Both the position numbers and the translations under genes were made by a program. A stretch of 64,000 nt of DNA from Nitrospira sp. (GTDB taxonomy: Bacteria; Nitrospirota; Nitrospiria; Nitrospirales; Nitrospiraceae). Location: assembly GCA_005239465.1 (NCBI GenBank), contig SPAW01000024.1, positions 1 to 64,000 of the forward strand, given 5' to 3'. Within the stretch, counting starts at the first letter, position 1; each line of letters starts with the position of its first letter. Shown here one piece after another: positions 7,548-15,813 of the stretch. A model generated the notes under the pieces. It had not been told where the DNA came from. It saw nothing but the letters and a program-made list of their open reading frames with translations, and searched no databases.

Positions 7548-9293
7548 TCACCCAAGTCGGTTCATGGATGGAGCCTGAGACGCATGAGCCACATCTGCCA
7601 GGATCCACTCGACAGCGTCGCTTAGAGACTCGGTGATGGTATCGGGCACTACTCCCCCGGCGGCAAGCTCAGAGCGGGTCTGTGCCCCCTCGACACCGGT
7701 CGTCACCAAGAGACTTTTGGACCCAATTCGCTTTGCCAGCTGCATGTCCCGCGCATGGTCTCCAATGACATACGACCGAGAGAGATCCACCTGCCGCTCG
7801 CGCACAGCCTGGTTGATCATCCCTGTTTCCGGTTTTCGACAAGAACACCCTTCATCGGGATGATGGGGACACACATAGATCGCATCCAACGACACACCGG
7901 CTGCATCAAGGAGTTGACGCATCTTTCCGTGGACCCGGTCGAGATCTCCAACTGACAGAAGTCCCCTGGCGATCCCCGATTGATTCGTCACGACAATCAG
8001 CTGGGCTCCAGCCTGTTTGAGCCTGGCAAGCGCCTGTGACACTCCGGGCAACAATTCGAACTGGTCGGGGGACCGGACGTAGCCAGGATCCGGATTTAAG
8101 GTCCCGTCGCGATCCAAAAAGACAGTAAAGCCGGAGAGGATGTTTGTCTGGTTTGTCTGGTTTGTCTGGTTTTTCTGGTTTTTCTTGTTGATCTCGTTGG
8201 TACCCAGCCCCTTCGCACGAGATAAACCAGATAAACCAAATGAACCGCCAAGCTGCTTCACAGCTGCTTCATAGACCTGCTCCACAGACACCCGTGTCAT
8301 ACAACGGTGGTCGATCGGGCATTCTCTGAGAAGACAGGGCGCACAGTCGACCGGCTCGCGCACAATAGCCTGCGCTTGCCCATAAGGCGCGGTTGTTCGC
8401 CAGTCCGTCGGACCAAAGACCGCTACGACCGGCACACCACAGGCTGCGGCAATGTGCATCGGACCGGTATCGTTCGTGAGCAGGAGACGACAACGTTTCG
8501 CCGCAGCCATCAGTTCGCGAATGGACGTCGCCCCGGACAACACCACTGACCGCGCCTCAACACGGGCCGCAATGTCCTTCCCCAGCGATTCTTCTCCTGT
8601 GGCCCCAAGAATCACCACAGCCACTTGCTTGCCCTCATCCTGTCGCAATCGCCCGGCAAGACGCTGTGCGACCTCTGCAAATCGCTCAGGCAGCCAACGC
8701 TTAGCGCTGCCGTACGTCGATCCTGGGTTGATCCCGATCACGATGTCCGAGGACCCAATACCGGCTGACGCGAGTCTCGTTTCAAACACGCGCTCCTCAT
8801 CGGCCGAAACGACCAACGTAGGAGCGGACGGCTCACCGGCCATCCCCAGCGGTTTGAGCAAATTCCAATAATAGTCGACTTGATGCGTCAGTACATTACG
8901 ATCGGGCACGGCAACGGGATCGGTGAGAAAAAACGTGCGCCCATCGGTGGCGTACCCATACCGACGCGGGATTCCCGCAAGCCAGGTGAGGAACGCAGCC
9001 TCGAACGCATTCTGAAACAGCACCGTAAGATCAAAGCGATGTCGGCGCAAAGTGCCCGCCAGCGTCCACTTTCCTGAAAGCCCAGCGTGGATGCCCTTGT
9101 CGTCATACACCAACACCTGATCCAGCCCGGGATAGGCGATGAATAATTCCGCGATGGAGGTCTTGGCGAGCAGCGTCAGCTCTGCCTGAGGAAACAGGGA
9201 CCGGAGCCCGCTGAGCGCCGGCTCGCACATCACCGCATCGCCGATCCAATTCGGCACCCGCACCACAAGTCGTTTGATTGATTCTTTACGCAC
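7548..9293 (-). CDS. Fusion: ADP-heptose:LPS heptosyltransferase II (WaaF) + heptose bisphosphate phosphatase (GmhB)
   Basis: 581 residues. Residues ~1-360 are a GT9 heptosyltransferase (VVRVPNWIGDAVMCEPAL, GINPGSTYGSAKRWLPERF, TNDTGPMHIAAACGVPV). Residues ~395-end are a HAD phosphatase of the GmhB type (VFLDRDGTLNPDPGYV, VTNQSGIARG and the zinc loop CPHHPDEGCSCRKP). GmhB removes the 7-phosphate of D-glycero-manno-heptose 1,7-bisphosphate on the route to ADP-heptose, the WaaF donor. The linker (KKNQKNQTNQTNQTN) is encoded by a 9-bp-period repeat. GTG 9293 is used, with GGAGG just upstream; the longer frame runs through another repeat. Confidence 0.9.
   Translation of the reverse strand: MRKESIKRLVVRVPNWIGDAVMCEPALSGLRSLFPQAELTLLAKTSIAELFIAYPGLDQVLVYDDKGIHAGLSGKWTLAGTLRRHRFDLTVLFQNAFEAAFLTWLAGIPRRYGYATDGRTFFLTDPVAVPDRNVLTHQVDYYWNLLKPLGMAGEPSAPTLVVSADEERVFETRLASAGIGSSDIVIGINPGSTYGSAKRWLPERFAEVAQRLAGRLRQDEGKQVAVVILGATGEESLGKDIAARVEARSVVLSGATSIRELMAAAKRCRLLLTNDTGPMHIAAACGVPVVAVFGPTDWRTTAPYGQAQAIVREPVDCAPCLLRECPIDHRCMTRVSVEQVYEAAVKQLGGSFGLSGLSRAKGLGTNEINKKNQKNQTNQTNQTNILSGFTVFLDRDGTLNPDPGYVRSPDQFELLPGVSQALARLKQAGAQLIVVTNQSGIARGLLSVGDLDRVHGKMRQLLDAAGVSLDAIYVCPHHPDEGCSCRKPETGMINQAVRERQVDLSRSYVIGDHARDMQLAKRIGSKSLLVTTGVEGAQTRSELAAGGVVPDTITESLSDAVEWILADVAHASQAPSMNRLG
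8143..8241. repeat. 9-bp-period array translated as the WaaF-GmhB linker
   Basis: Three perfect TTTGTCTGG units (8143-8151, 8152-8160, 8161-8169) are followed by one near-perfect and one degenerate unit. A complementary arm (ATAAACCAGATAAACCAAAT, 8222-8241) lies 35 bp on. The array is inside the fusion gene, where AACCAGACA reads Asn-Gln-Thr. It belongs to the same family as the arrays at 4572-4682 and 12091-12155. Confidence 0.85.
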
Positions 9294-9299
9294 AGGCCT

Positions 9300-9425
9300 C
9301 CAAGGCGCACACGCGCCGCGCGACAAGCGGGAGTCGCGGGACGAGCGGGAATGGCACAGGCCGCACGAAAGGGTTCCCGACAACGGAGTCTTTCTCGCCC
9401 ATCACGCCCTTCTCGCTTCTCTCGC
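9300..9425. repeat. Paired 9-bp-period arrays between lpxK and waaF-gmhB
   Basis: Left arm of units CGCGACAAG, CGGGAGTCG, CGGGACGAG, CGGGAATGG; right arm of units CTTCTCGCT and TCTCTCGCT (about 9391-9425). The arms are partly complementary. This is the whole intergenic space; if read through it would give an artificial Ser/Arg-rich extension on the fusion protein. Confidence 0.6.
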
Positions 9426-10496
9426 TCAAGTTGCCTTGCCCCCGTCCCCCAACACCAGTCTGCGCAGTCGCTCTTCCCCGCGCATCACCTCTGCCCGCAG
9501 ACGCAGCGCCCACCACGGGTCATCCGGCGCAAGCAATGGAGGCAGCTTGCCGGCATCCTTTTCGGTCGTCAGAACTATGTCTGCTCCCACGGCCTGCGCA
9601 TTGGTACGGATCTGACGGACATCGTCGGCACAGTAGTAATGATGATCTTGAAAGACCGTCTCGCCCAGTACCTCGACCCCCAATGATGCAGCGGATCGGC
9701 GGAACGAATTGCTATTCCCGATGCCGCTCACCAGCCAGGCCTTTTTCCCGCAGCACCACTCCAGTGACCTTCTGTCCTCCGTCTGCGCCGACACAACGGA
9801 CTCCGGCTTGAATACCACTTCGATCACTTCTTCGAATGGAAGCCGAATCGCTTGTAACCGGCTACGAATGGCTTCCACATCTTCCTTGGAATCGGCCCGC
9901 GTGATCACCACCGTGGTCGCACGCTCAAGGCCTCTGAGAGGTTCTCGCAAACGGCCGGCGGGAAGCATCGCATCGAGCCCTGTTGCATCAGTGGCATCGA
10001 GCAACAGCAGATCAACGTCACGTCGGAGTGCACGATGCTGAAACCCGTCGTCCAAAACCATGCAGTCGACAGGACACTGCTCCAGCACCCACCGACCAAG
10101 CGCTGCCCGATCAGTTCCCACCGCCACAATCGCCTTCGGGCAGCGTCGCGCAATGAGAAACGGCTCGTCCCCTGCTTCAGATGGACCGACCAGGAGTCGC
10201 AACCCATTCGACACGAGAAGATGCGGGGCCGTGCTCGTCCGCTTGTACCCCCGACTTAAGACGGCCACCCGCTCCCCCTTGGCCTGTAACCATTCCGTCA
10301 AAAGAATCACGATCGGCGTCTTGCCGGTTCCCCCCACGGTGAGATTTCCCACGCTCACCACACGACAGGGCAACCGTGAGGTCGGAAACAATCCACAACG
10401 ATAACACCAGAGCCGAAATCGGACGAGGAGGCCGTACAACACCGCGACCCCGTAAAGCCCCTTCCGAATCGGCTTTCCCGGATGCAAGAGCGCCAT
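9426..10496 (-). CDS. lpxK: Tetraacyldisaccharide 4'-kinase LpxK
   Basis: LpxK phosphorylates the 4'-position of the lipid A disaccharide at the inner membrane. The 356-residue product has the family N-terminus (PGKPIRKGLYGVAVLYG), a P-loop VGNLTVGGTGKTP (residues ~52-64), SRGYKR, the DDGFQHRALRRDVDLLLLD block and HHYYCADDV. It is membrane-associated through the first helix. ATG at 10496 is chosen over the in-frame GTG at 10508, which lies inside an inverted repeat. It follows waaA across a 200-bp repeat-bounded gap. Confidence 0.94.
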   Translation of the reverse strand: MALLHPGKPIRKGLYGVAVLYGLLVRFRLWCYRCGLFPTSRLPCRVVSVGNLTVGGTGKTPIVILLTEWLQAKGERVAVLSRGYKRTSTAPHLLVSNGLRLLVGPSEAGDEPFLIARRCPKAIVAVGTDRAALGRWVLEQCPVDCMVLDDGFQHRALRRDVDLLLLDATDATGLDAMLPAGRLREPLRGLERATTVVITRADSKEDVEAIRSRLQAIRLPFEEVIEVVFKPESVVSAQTEDRRSLEWCCGKKAWLVSGIGNSNSFRRSAASLGVEVLGETVFQDHHYYCADDVRQIRTNAQAVGADIVLTTEKDAGKLPPLLAPDDPWWALRLRAEVMRGEERLRRLVLGDGGKAT

Positions 10497-10498
10497 GT

Positions 10499-10698
10499 TA
10501 GCCCGCACTATTCATAACAGTTCGTTGCGGAATCCCCTGAGCGGCGTGCCTCGTGAAACGTCTCTCGTATCTCGCAGGCGATGACACAGACACATTCGTT
10601 TCCCCTGCGCTTCACGCTTCACGAACGACGAGCAACCCAGAACGAGGCAGCAGCGAATCCGCGATTGCAGCAGAAGTGTTCATGAATAATGCGGGCTA
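10499..10698. repeat. 200-bp element bounded by ~22-bp imperfect inverted repeats
   Basis: The left arm (10499-10520, TAGCCCGCACTATTCATAAC) and the right arm (10677-10698, whose complement reads TAGCCCGCATTATTCATGAA) are inverted copies. The right arm supplies the waaA stop codon and the left arm reaches the lpxK start. The interior has CTCTCGTATCTCGCAGGCGA, shared in part with 57484-57514. No gene is visible inside. Confidence 0.7.
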
Positions 10699-12033
10699 TG
10701 GCCTTGCCATCACTGGTCCTGCCGCTGCCTCGACAGACCGATTGAAGTGCGGTGGAGCCAAGGCCAGACAGGATTCAATGAACTCGAGACTCCGTTTCAA
10801 CGCACCTTGGTTGTCCAACACCACACGCCTCGCGGCCTGCCCTACCGTCTCGCAAGCCTCCTGATTGGCCAACCATTCACTCAGGTAGCGAACCATGTCC
10901 TCGACTCCAGCGACTCGACGTCCTCCCCCTGCCTCATGCAACAACGTCGCAACTTCAGCACAATGATCCGTATAGGGTCCAAATATGACGGGCTTCCCCC
11001 AAACCGCCGGCTCCAGCAAATTGTGGCCGCCCACCGGAACCAGCGTGCCTCCCACAAAAGCCACTTTCGCTTCCCGATAGGCACGGGCCAATTCCCCTCT
11101 CGTATCCAAAATGATGACGCGCGGGCCCGCCGCCACTTCACGAATCCGACTCTTGCGTTGCACGACAAACCCAGCTTCCCGCACCATTGCTTCGACACGA
11201 TCAGCCCGTTCGATATGCCGAGGCGCCAGCATCAACACGGTCGAAGGATGCGTCATCACGATCTGCCGATAGGCCGCTACCAATAGTTCCTCTTCTCCGG
11301 CATGTGTACAGCCGGCTAAAAGCAACTGTTCCTGCGCGCCCACTCCCAGACTCTGTCGTAACGCGACATCGCCCTGGGCCCCAGGCAGCGATTGGTCGAA
11401 CTTGATGTTGCCCGTGGTATGGACGCGCGCGGGCTCAGCCCCCAAGGCCACGATGCGCTGTCGGTCGCGATCAGATTGCATCAAACACAACGTCAATGAC
11501 CGGAGGATCGATCGGTAGAACGACCGGATCACTCCGACGTCTTGGCGACGAAACGAGCGAGAGGACAACCGTCCATTCACAAGAACTGTCGGCACCTGTT
11601 GTGCCTGCAACGTCCACAATAGATTGGGCCACAACTCGGTCTCGACAAATACGTACAGAGCAGGGCGCAACCGTTCGACCATGCCCGACACCGCCCAAGG
11701 GAAATCAAGCGGGGCATACCGATGTTCAGCCACGCCCGCCAACCGTTGTTCGACCGCCTCGCGACCGGTCTCGGTCACGGTCGTGACAATATAACGATAC
11801 TCAGGATGGCTTCCATGCAACGCCTTCACGAGTGGAGTTGCCGCCGCCGCCTCGCCGAGTGATACGGCATGAACCCAAATCAGCGGCCTGGTATCGATGC
11901 CATTGTCAGAGGGGTGCACCTGCCACCCCATCCGCTGGAGAAAGCCTCGTCGACAGCGCGGTTTCGCCAGCAGAACGCACACGACGACGGGTGCAGCGAG
12001 AAGAAGCAGGCTATTATAGAGAAATCGCCACAT
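10696..12033 (-). CDS. waaA: 3-deoxy-D-manno-octulosonic acid transferase (Kdo transferase)
   Basis: WaaA adds Kdo from CMP-Kdo to lipid IVA. The product is 445 residues, with an N-terminal membrane anchor (YNSLLLLAAPVVVCVLLA), then RPLIWVHAVSLGEAAAATPL, the PLDFPW motif, ETELWPNLLW, GNIKFDQ and the GGHNLLEP donor motif near residue 350. These are the standard landmarks of the GT30 family. ATG 12033 is used; a GTG at 12048 could add five residues. The gene lies between the DUF374 acyltransferase and lpxK in the lipid A operon. Confidence 0.94.
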   Translation of the reverse strand: MWRFLYNSLLLLAAPVVVCVLLAKPRCRRGFLQRMGWQVHPSDNGIDTRPLIWVHAVSLGEAAAATPLVKALHGSHPEYRYIVTTVTETGREAVEQRLAGVAEHRYAPLDFPWAVSGMVERLRPALYVFVETELWPNLLWTLQAQQVPTVLVNGRLSSRSFRRQDVGVIRSFYRSILRSLTLCLMQSDRDRQRIVALGAEPARVHTTGNIKFDQSLPGAQGDVALRQSLGVGAQEQLLLAGCTHAGEEELLVAAYRQIVMTHPSTVLMLAPRHIERADRVEAMVREAGFVVQRKSRIREVAAGPRVIILDTRGELARAYREAKVAFVGGTLVPVGGHNLLEPAVWGKPVIFGPYTDHCAEVATLLHEAGGGRRVAGVEDMVRYLSEWLANQEACETVGQAARRVVLDNQGALKRSLEFIESCLALAPPHFNRSVEAAAGPVMARP

Positions 12034-12045
12034 GTCGTTCACAAC

Positions 12046-12187
12046 CACGCGAGACAGGCGAGAAGTGTGCGATGCGCTCTCGACGTTAGTTTCGTTTGTC
12101 TGGTTTGTTTCGTTGGTTTCGTTGAACCAAACAAACCAAATAAACTAAACAAACCTGATTCGCGAATGACGACTCTCGCCTGCCCCG
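12046..12187. repeat. Nested inverted 9-bp-period arrays
   Basis: The outer arms include CAGGCGAGA (12055-12063) and its exact complement TCTCGCCTG (12174-12182). The inner arms are TTTGTCTGG-type units (from ~12094) and AACCAAACAAACC-type units (~12125-12155), closing on TTGGTT-TCGTTG-AACCAA. The result is a nested hairpin filling the space between the acyltransferase gene and waaA. Both repeat motifs seen elsewhere in the cluster occur here together. Confidence 0.7.
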
Positions 12188-12876
12188 CTAGTCACGCCCT
12201 TCGCACCCTGTATTCACTGCCGCCTCCGCTTCCGCCGTGAGGCGATTCAAGACAGTCTCGAGTTCCAGGCTGGTCGCTTCGAGTGAGGCGCCGTCGGCCT
12301 CACGCGAAACCCAAAAAGGGTCCCCGTAGAGAAACAGGCCTCGGGAAAACGGATACGGGACCATGAAGCGATCCCAACTCGCGAAGAGTTTTTTTTTGAG
12401 CAGGCAAAGGCCAGAGGCACAATCGGGAGCCCCGTCGCCTTGGCCAGCTGGACCACCCCAAGCTTCGCGACTTGACGCGGCCCCTTGGGGCCATCGGGCG
12501 TCACGACCACATCCCGTCCGGACCGGCCCAACTTGATCAGCGCACGAAGCGCGCCGGCCCCGCCGCGCGTGCTCGATCCACGCACCGCCTCATGGCCAAA
12601 CCGCGCAATGATGCGCGCGATGATTTCTCCATCACCATGTTGGCTGATCAACACATGGGAGCCCGTTCCCCGATAGCCGATCGGGATCATGAGCTGCTGG
12701 GCGTGCCAAAACGCCAGAATAATGTGGTGCCCGTCCCGATACAACGCATCGACCGCTTCATGCCCACGGGTCTCACAGCGCATCGATCGGGCAATACCGC
12801 GAATAACAGCGGCCCCTACCGGCGGCAGCACCGAGAACTTGACCCAACTGTTACATGTCTGCATAAGCTTAGACAC
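12188..12876 (-). CDS. Lysophospholipid acyltransferase family protein (DUF374), frame broken at a poly-A tract
   Basis: The N-terminal ~165 residues match DUF374 acyltransferases: FWHAQQLMIPIGYRG (an HX4-type site), QHGDGEIIARIIARFG, RGSSTRGGAGALRAL, TPDGPKGPRQ and GLPIVPLAFACSKK. At nine A residues (minus strand; T run 12389-12397) the open frame leaves the family sequence and ends at 12247. With one extra A it continues KLFASWDRFMVPYPFSRGLF and LYGDPFWVSREADG to a stop at 12188. The gene overlaps msbA by 8 bp. It probably acylates lipid A or a related lipid. The break may be a real frameshift, transcriptional slippage or a sequencing error. Confidence 0.75.
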
Positions 12877-14614
12877 TGGTCACATCCTGAAATTGCAAGG
12901 CATGTAGACGACGATACAACCCACCCTGTCGGATCAGTTCCTCATGCGACCCCACTTCCGCAATGGTTCCACCATCCAATACGACGATTCGATCCGCATT
13001 GTGGATGGTGGAGAGCCGGTGCGCAATCACCAGGGTCGTCCGGTTCTTCATCAGATTGCTTAAGGCCAACTGCACGATACGTTCGGACTCGGTGTCCAAC
13101 GCCGATGTCGCCTCATCCAGAATCAACAAGGACGGATCGCGAAGAATGGCGCGTCCAATGGCCAGGCGTTGCCGCTCTCCCCCCGACAGTTTCACCCCGC
13201 GTTCTCCGATCACCGTGTCATACCCCTCAGGAAGGCGGAGGATAAAGTCATGGGCGTAGGCTAACTTTGCGGCCTGTTCGATATCGGCATGGCCCGCTCC
13301 AGTTCGTCCAAACGCAATATTGCTTCTGATCGTATCATCAAACAGCACAATGTCCTGCGACACAATCCCGATGTGGGCCCTCAGCGACGGGAGGGTGTAC
13401 GATGTCAATGGCTTGCCATCCAGCAGAATCCGTCCTCCCGTGGGTTCATAGAAACGCGGCAGCAAACTAACCAGTGTGGTTTTCCCGCTCCCACTGCTTC
13501 CCACAAGCGCCACGACCTCACCGGACCGAATCGAGAGGTCGATACCGGCCAGCGCCGGAACTGCATGATTCTCATACCGTAAGGATACGCCCTGGAATTC
13601 AATTGTGTGGCTGACCCCCGTCAATGGTACGGTGCCGTGATCCTGGGACCGTTCCGACTCGAGGTCCAACACATCATAGACCCGCTCGGCCGCAGCCAGC
13701 GCTTGTTGAATCAGGTTGTTCGATCCCGACAACTTGCGAATCGGGGTATAGGCCATGAACATGGCCGCCAAGAAAGAGAAAAACGCGCCGGGCGTCATCG
13801 TGTCATGGATAACCAAATAACCGCCGTACCAAATAATTGCGGCCACGCCGATGACCCCAATCACTTCCATATGCGATGACCCGATCGACCAGACCTGATT
13901 CGATTTCAGCGTGGTCGACAAGAACGCCCGGTTGCTCTCCTTGAACCGTTCAGCCTCCGCCTCTTCTCGTCCGAACGCCTTCACCATTCTGATGCCGGCG
14001 AGCGTCTCTTGAAGGGTCGAGGCCATATCCCCCATCCGCTCCTGCCCGCTCGTGGCTAATCTCCGCAATCGCTGTCCCATCCGTACCATCGTCATCGCTG
14101 AAAGTGGGATGACAATGATCGAAAGTCCAGCCAGTTTCCAATTCTGATAGACGATCACGCCCACCATGGCGAGAAACGTGAGCATATTCTGAAAAATGTC
14201 CTTCACGACACTCGAGGCTGCGTTCGCCATCAGCCCGACATCGTTCATCACCCGCGAGACTAATCGGCCCGACGTGTTCGTATCATGAAAACCGACTGGC
14301 AGACGCATGAGGTGCTGAAACAACTCCTGCCGAATGTCGGCGACGACCCGATTGCCGACATAGGCCATTAAATATGCCACCCCATAGCTGAACACGGCCT
14401 TCAATACCGCCACCCCCAACAGCGCGAGCGGCAATGCCAACCACAACCACTCATTCTTCTCAATAAAAATTCCGTCCATGACCGGCCGCACAAGCCAGGC
14501 ATACGCCCCTGTCAACGCCGCAACGAGACCGGAACAAACAAAGGCCACAAGAAATCGGACCCGGTACGGGCGTACATACCGCATGAGTCGCATGAATCGA
14601 TCTAGACCTGACAT
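12869..14614 (-). CDS. msbA: Lipid A export ABC transporter, permease-ATPase MsbA
   Basis: MsbA flips core-lipid A across the inner membrane, working as a homodimer. The 581-residue half-transporter has six membrane helices in residues ~15-310, then an ABC domain with Walker A GSSGSGKTT (~370), the Q-loop VSQDIVLFDD, signature LSGGERQR (~475), Walker B LLILDEATSALD and the H-loop IAHRLSTI. The gene overlaps lpxB upstream by 13 bp and the acyltransferase downstream by 8 bp, so the three are tightly coupled. Related lipid exporters share this fold, but the lipid A context makes MsbA the best call. Confidence 0.93.
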   Translation of the reverse strand: MSGLDRFMRLMRYVRPYRVRFLVAFVCSGLVAALTGAYAWLVRPVMDGIFIEKNEWLWLALPLALLGVAVLKAVFSYGVAYLMAYVGNRVVADIRQELFQHLMRLPVGFHDTNTSGRLVSRVMNDVGLMANAASSVVKDIFQNMLTFLAMVGVIVYQNWKLAGLSIIVIPLSAMTMVRMGQRLRRLATSGQERMGDMASTLQETLAGIRMVKAFGREEAEAERFKESNRAFLSTTLKSNQVWSIGSSHMEVIGVIGVAAIIWYGGYLVIHDTMTPGAFFSFLAAMFMAYTPIRKLSGSNNLIQQALAAAERVYDVLDLESERSQDHGTVPLTGVSHTIEFQGVSLRYENHAVPALAGIDLSIRSGEVVALVGSSGSGKTTLVSLLPRFYEPTGGRILLDGKPLTSYTLPSLRAHIGIVSQDIVLFDDTIRSNIAFGRTGAGHADIEQAAKLAYAHDFILRLPEGYDTVIGERGVKLSGGERQRLAIGRAILRDPSLLILDEATSALDTESERIVQLALSNLMKNRTTLVIAHRLSTIHNADRIVVLDGGTIAEVGSHEELIRQGGLYRRLHALQFQDVTSV

Positions 14615-15732
14615 GCTGCTAAGACCACCTCCGCTGCCCTGGTGGAGGCACCGGGCTCGCCCAACTCTGCTCGCACCTTCGCCAAGCTCTGTTTCATTTC
14701 ATCATATGCCGATCGATCTTCCAAGAGCCGCAGCGCCTCTTCATACAGTCGCTGCCCGGTCGCCTCGAACTGGATCAATTCCGGCACCACCGACCGGCCC
14801 GCCACCAGATTCACAAGCCCGATCCATCTGACACGAATCAGGAAGCGTGCAAGCCAAAAGGTCAACGGAGTTGTCCGATAGAGCAAGACCAAGGGAGTTC
14901 CGACCACGGCCGCTTGCAGTGTAGCTGTGCCCGACGCCACCAGCACAAGATCCGACGCCGCCATTACTTCACTGGCCTGCCCTTTCACGACCGTGACAGA
15001 CACCGGGCTCCGCCGCAAGAGGGACTGCAACAGATTATCCTGAATTGTGGGGGCCTGTGCCAGGATAAACTGCGTTTTGGGCTCTCGACGCGCCAATTTT
15101 TTCGCTGCGTCGAGGAGGATCGGCAACAGGTATTGTACTTCTCGCGTCCGACTTCCCGGCAGCAACGCGATCACACGCCCTTCAGATGCGAGATCAAACC
15201 TTGCGCGGAGACTCTTGGGATCATACTGAGACGCGACTGTATCCAGCAACGGATGGCCGACGAATGTACAGAGAATACCCGCTTTGTCGTAGATGGCTTT
15301 CTCAAAGGGAAGAATTACCAGGACGTGATCGACTCGCTGCTTGATCCAGTGAATCCGCCCAGGTCTCCAGGCCCAAATCTGCGGCGCAATATAGTAGAAC
15401 ACGCGCAGCCCAGCTCCCTTCGCGAAGTAGGCGTAGCGTAGATTCAATCCCGGGTTGTCGATAAAGACTACTGCATCCCAGGGCGCGGATCTGAATAACC
15501 GCCGCATGGCCAGAAACCGTTGAATCACTGCCGCAATTGCCAAAGGACCGACTATGCCGATGACATCGAACTGCCCCATCTCTCGCACTAATTGCACACC
15601 GGCCGCTTGCATCGCCGCTCCTCCAATACCTGCCAGCGAGACCTGTGGGTCACGTGCTTTCAGCGCTTTGGCAAGATTGGCCCCGTGAAGATCGCCAGAG
15701 GCTTCGCCCGTGATGATCAGAATGCATGCCAT
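14602..15732 (-). CDS. lpxB: Lipid-A-disaccharide synthase LpxB
   Basis: LpxB joins UDP-2,3-diacylglucosamine and lipid X to form the beta-1,6-linked disaccharide. The 376-residue GT19 product shows IITGEASGDLHGANL, FDVIGIVGPL, FIDNPGLNLRYA, YYIAPQIWAWRPGRI, LPFEKAIYDKAG, LLPGSRTREV and the donor site VASGTATLQAAVVGTPLVLLYR. Length and all blocks fit the family. It lies downstream of the Gfo/Idh oxidoreductase after an 81-bp gap in which nothing is recognised. Confidence 0.95.
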   Translation of the reverse strand: MACILIITGEASGDLHGANLAKALKARDPQVSLAGIGGAAMQAAGVQLVREMGQFDVIGIVGPLAIAAVIQRFLAMRRLFRSAPWDAVVFIDNPGLNLRYAYFAKGAGLRVFYYIAPQIWAWRPGRIHWIKQRVDHVLVILPFEKAIYDKAGILCTFVGHPLLDTVASQYDPKSLRARFDLASEGRVIALLPGSRTREVQYLLPILLDAAKKLARREPKTQFILAQAPTIQDNLLQSLLRRSPVSVTVVKGQASEVMAASDLVLVASGTATLQAAVVGTPLVLLYRTTPLTFWLARFLIRVRWIGLVNLVAGRSVVPELIQFEATGQRLYEEALRLLEDRSAYDEMKQSLAKVRAELGEPGASTRAAEVVLAACQV

Positions 15733-15813
15733 GGTGGTAAACGAAGGCTCAGGCTGTCGTTAAGACCCAGCGAGACCGGCGGGCGTAACCGGGACCCCAA
15801 CCGCAACCTTCTG

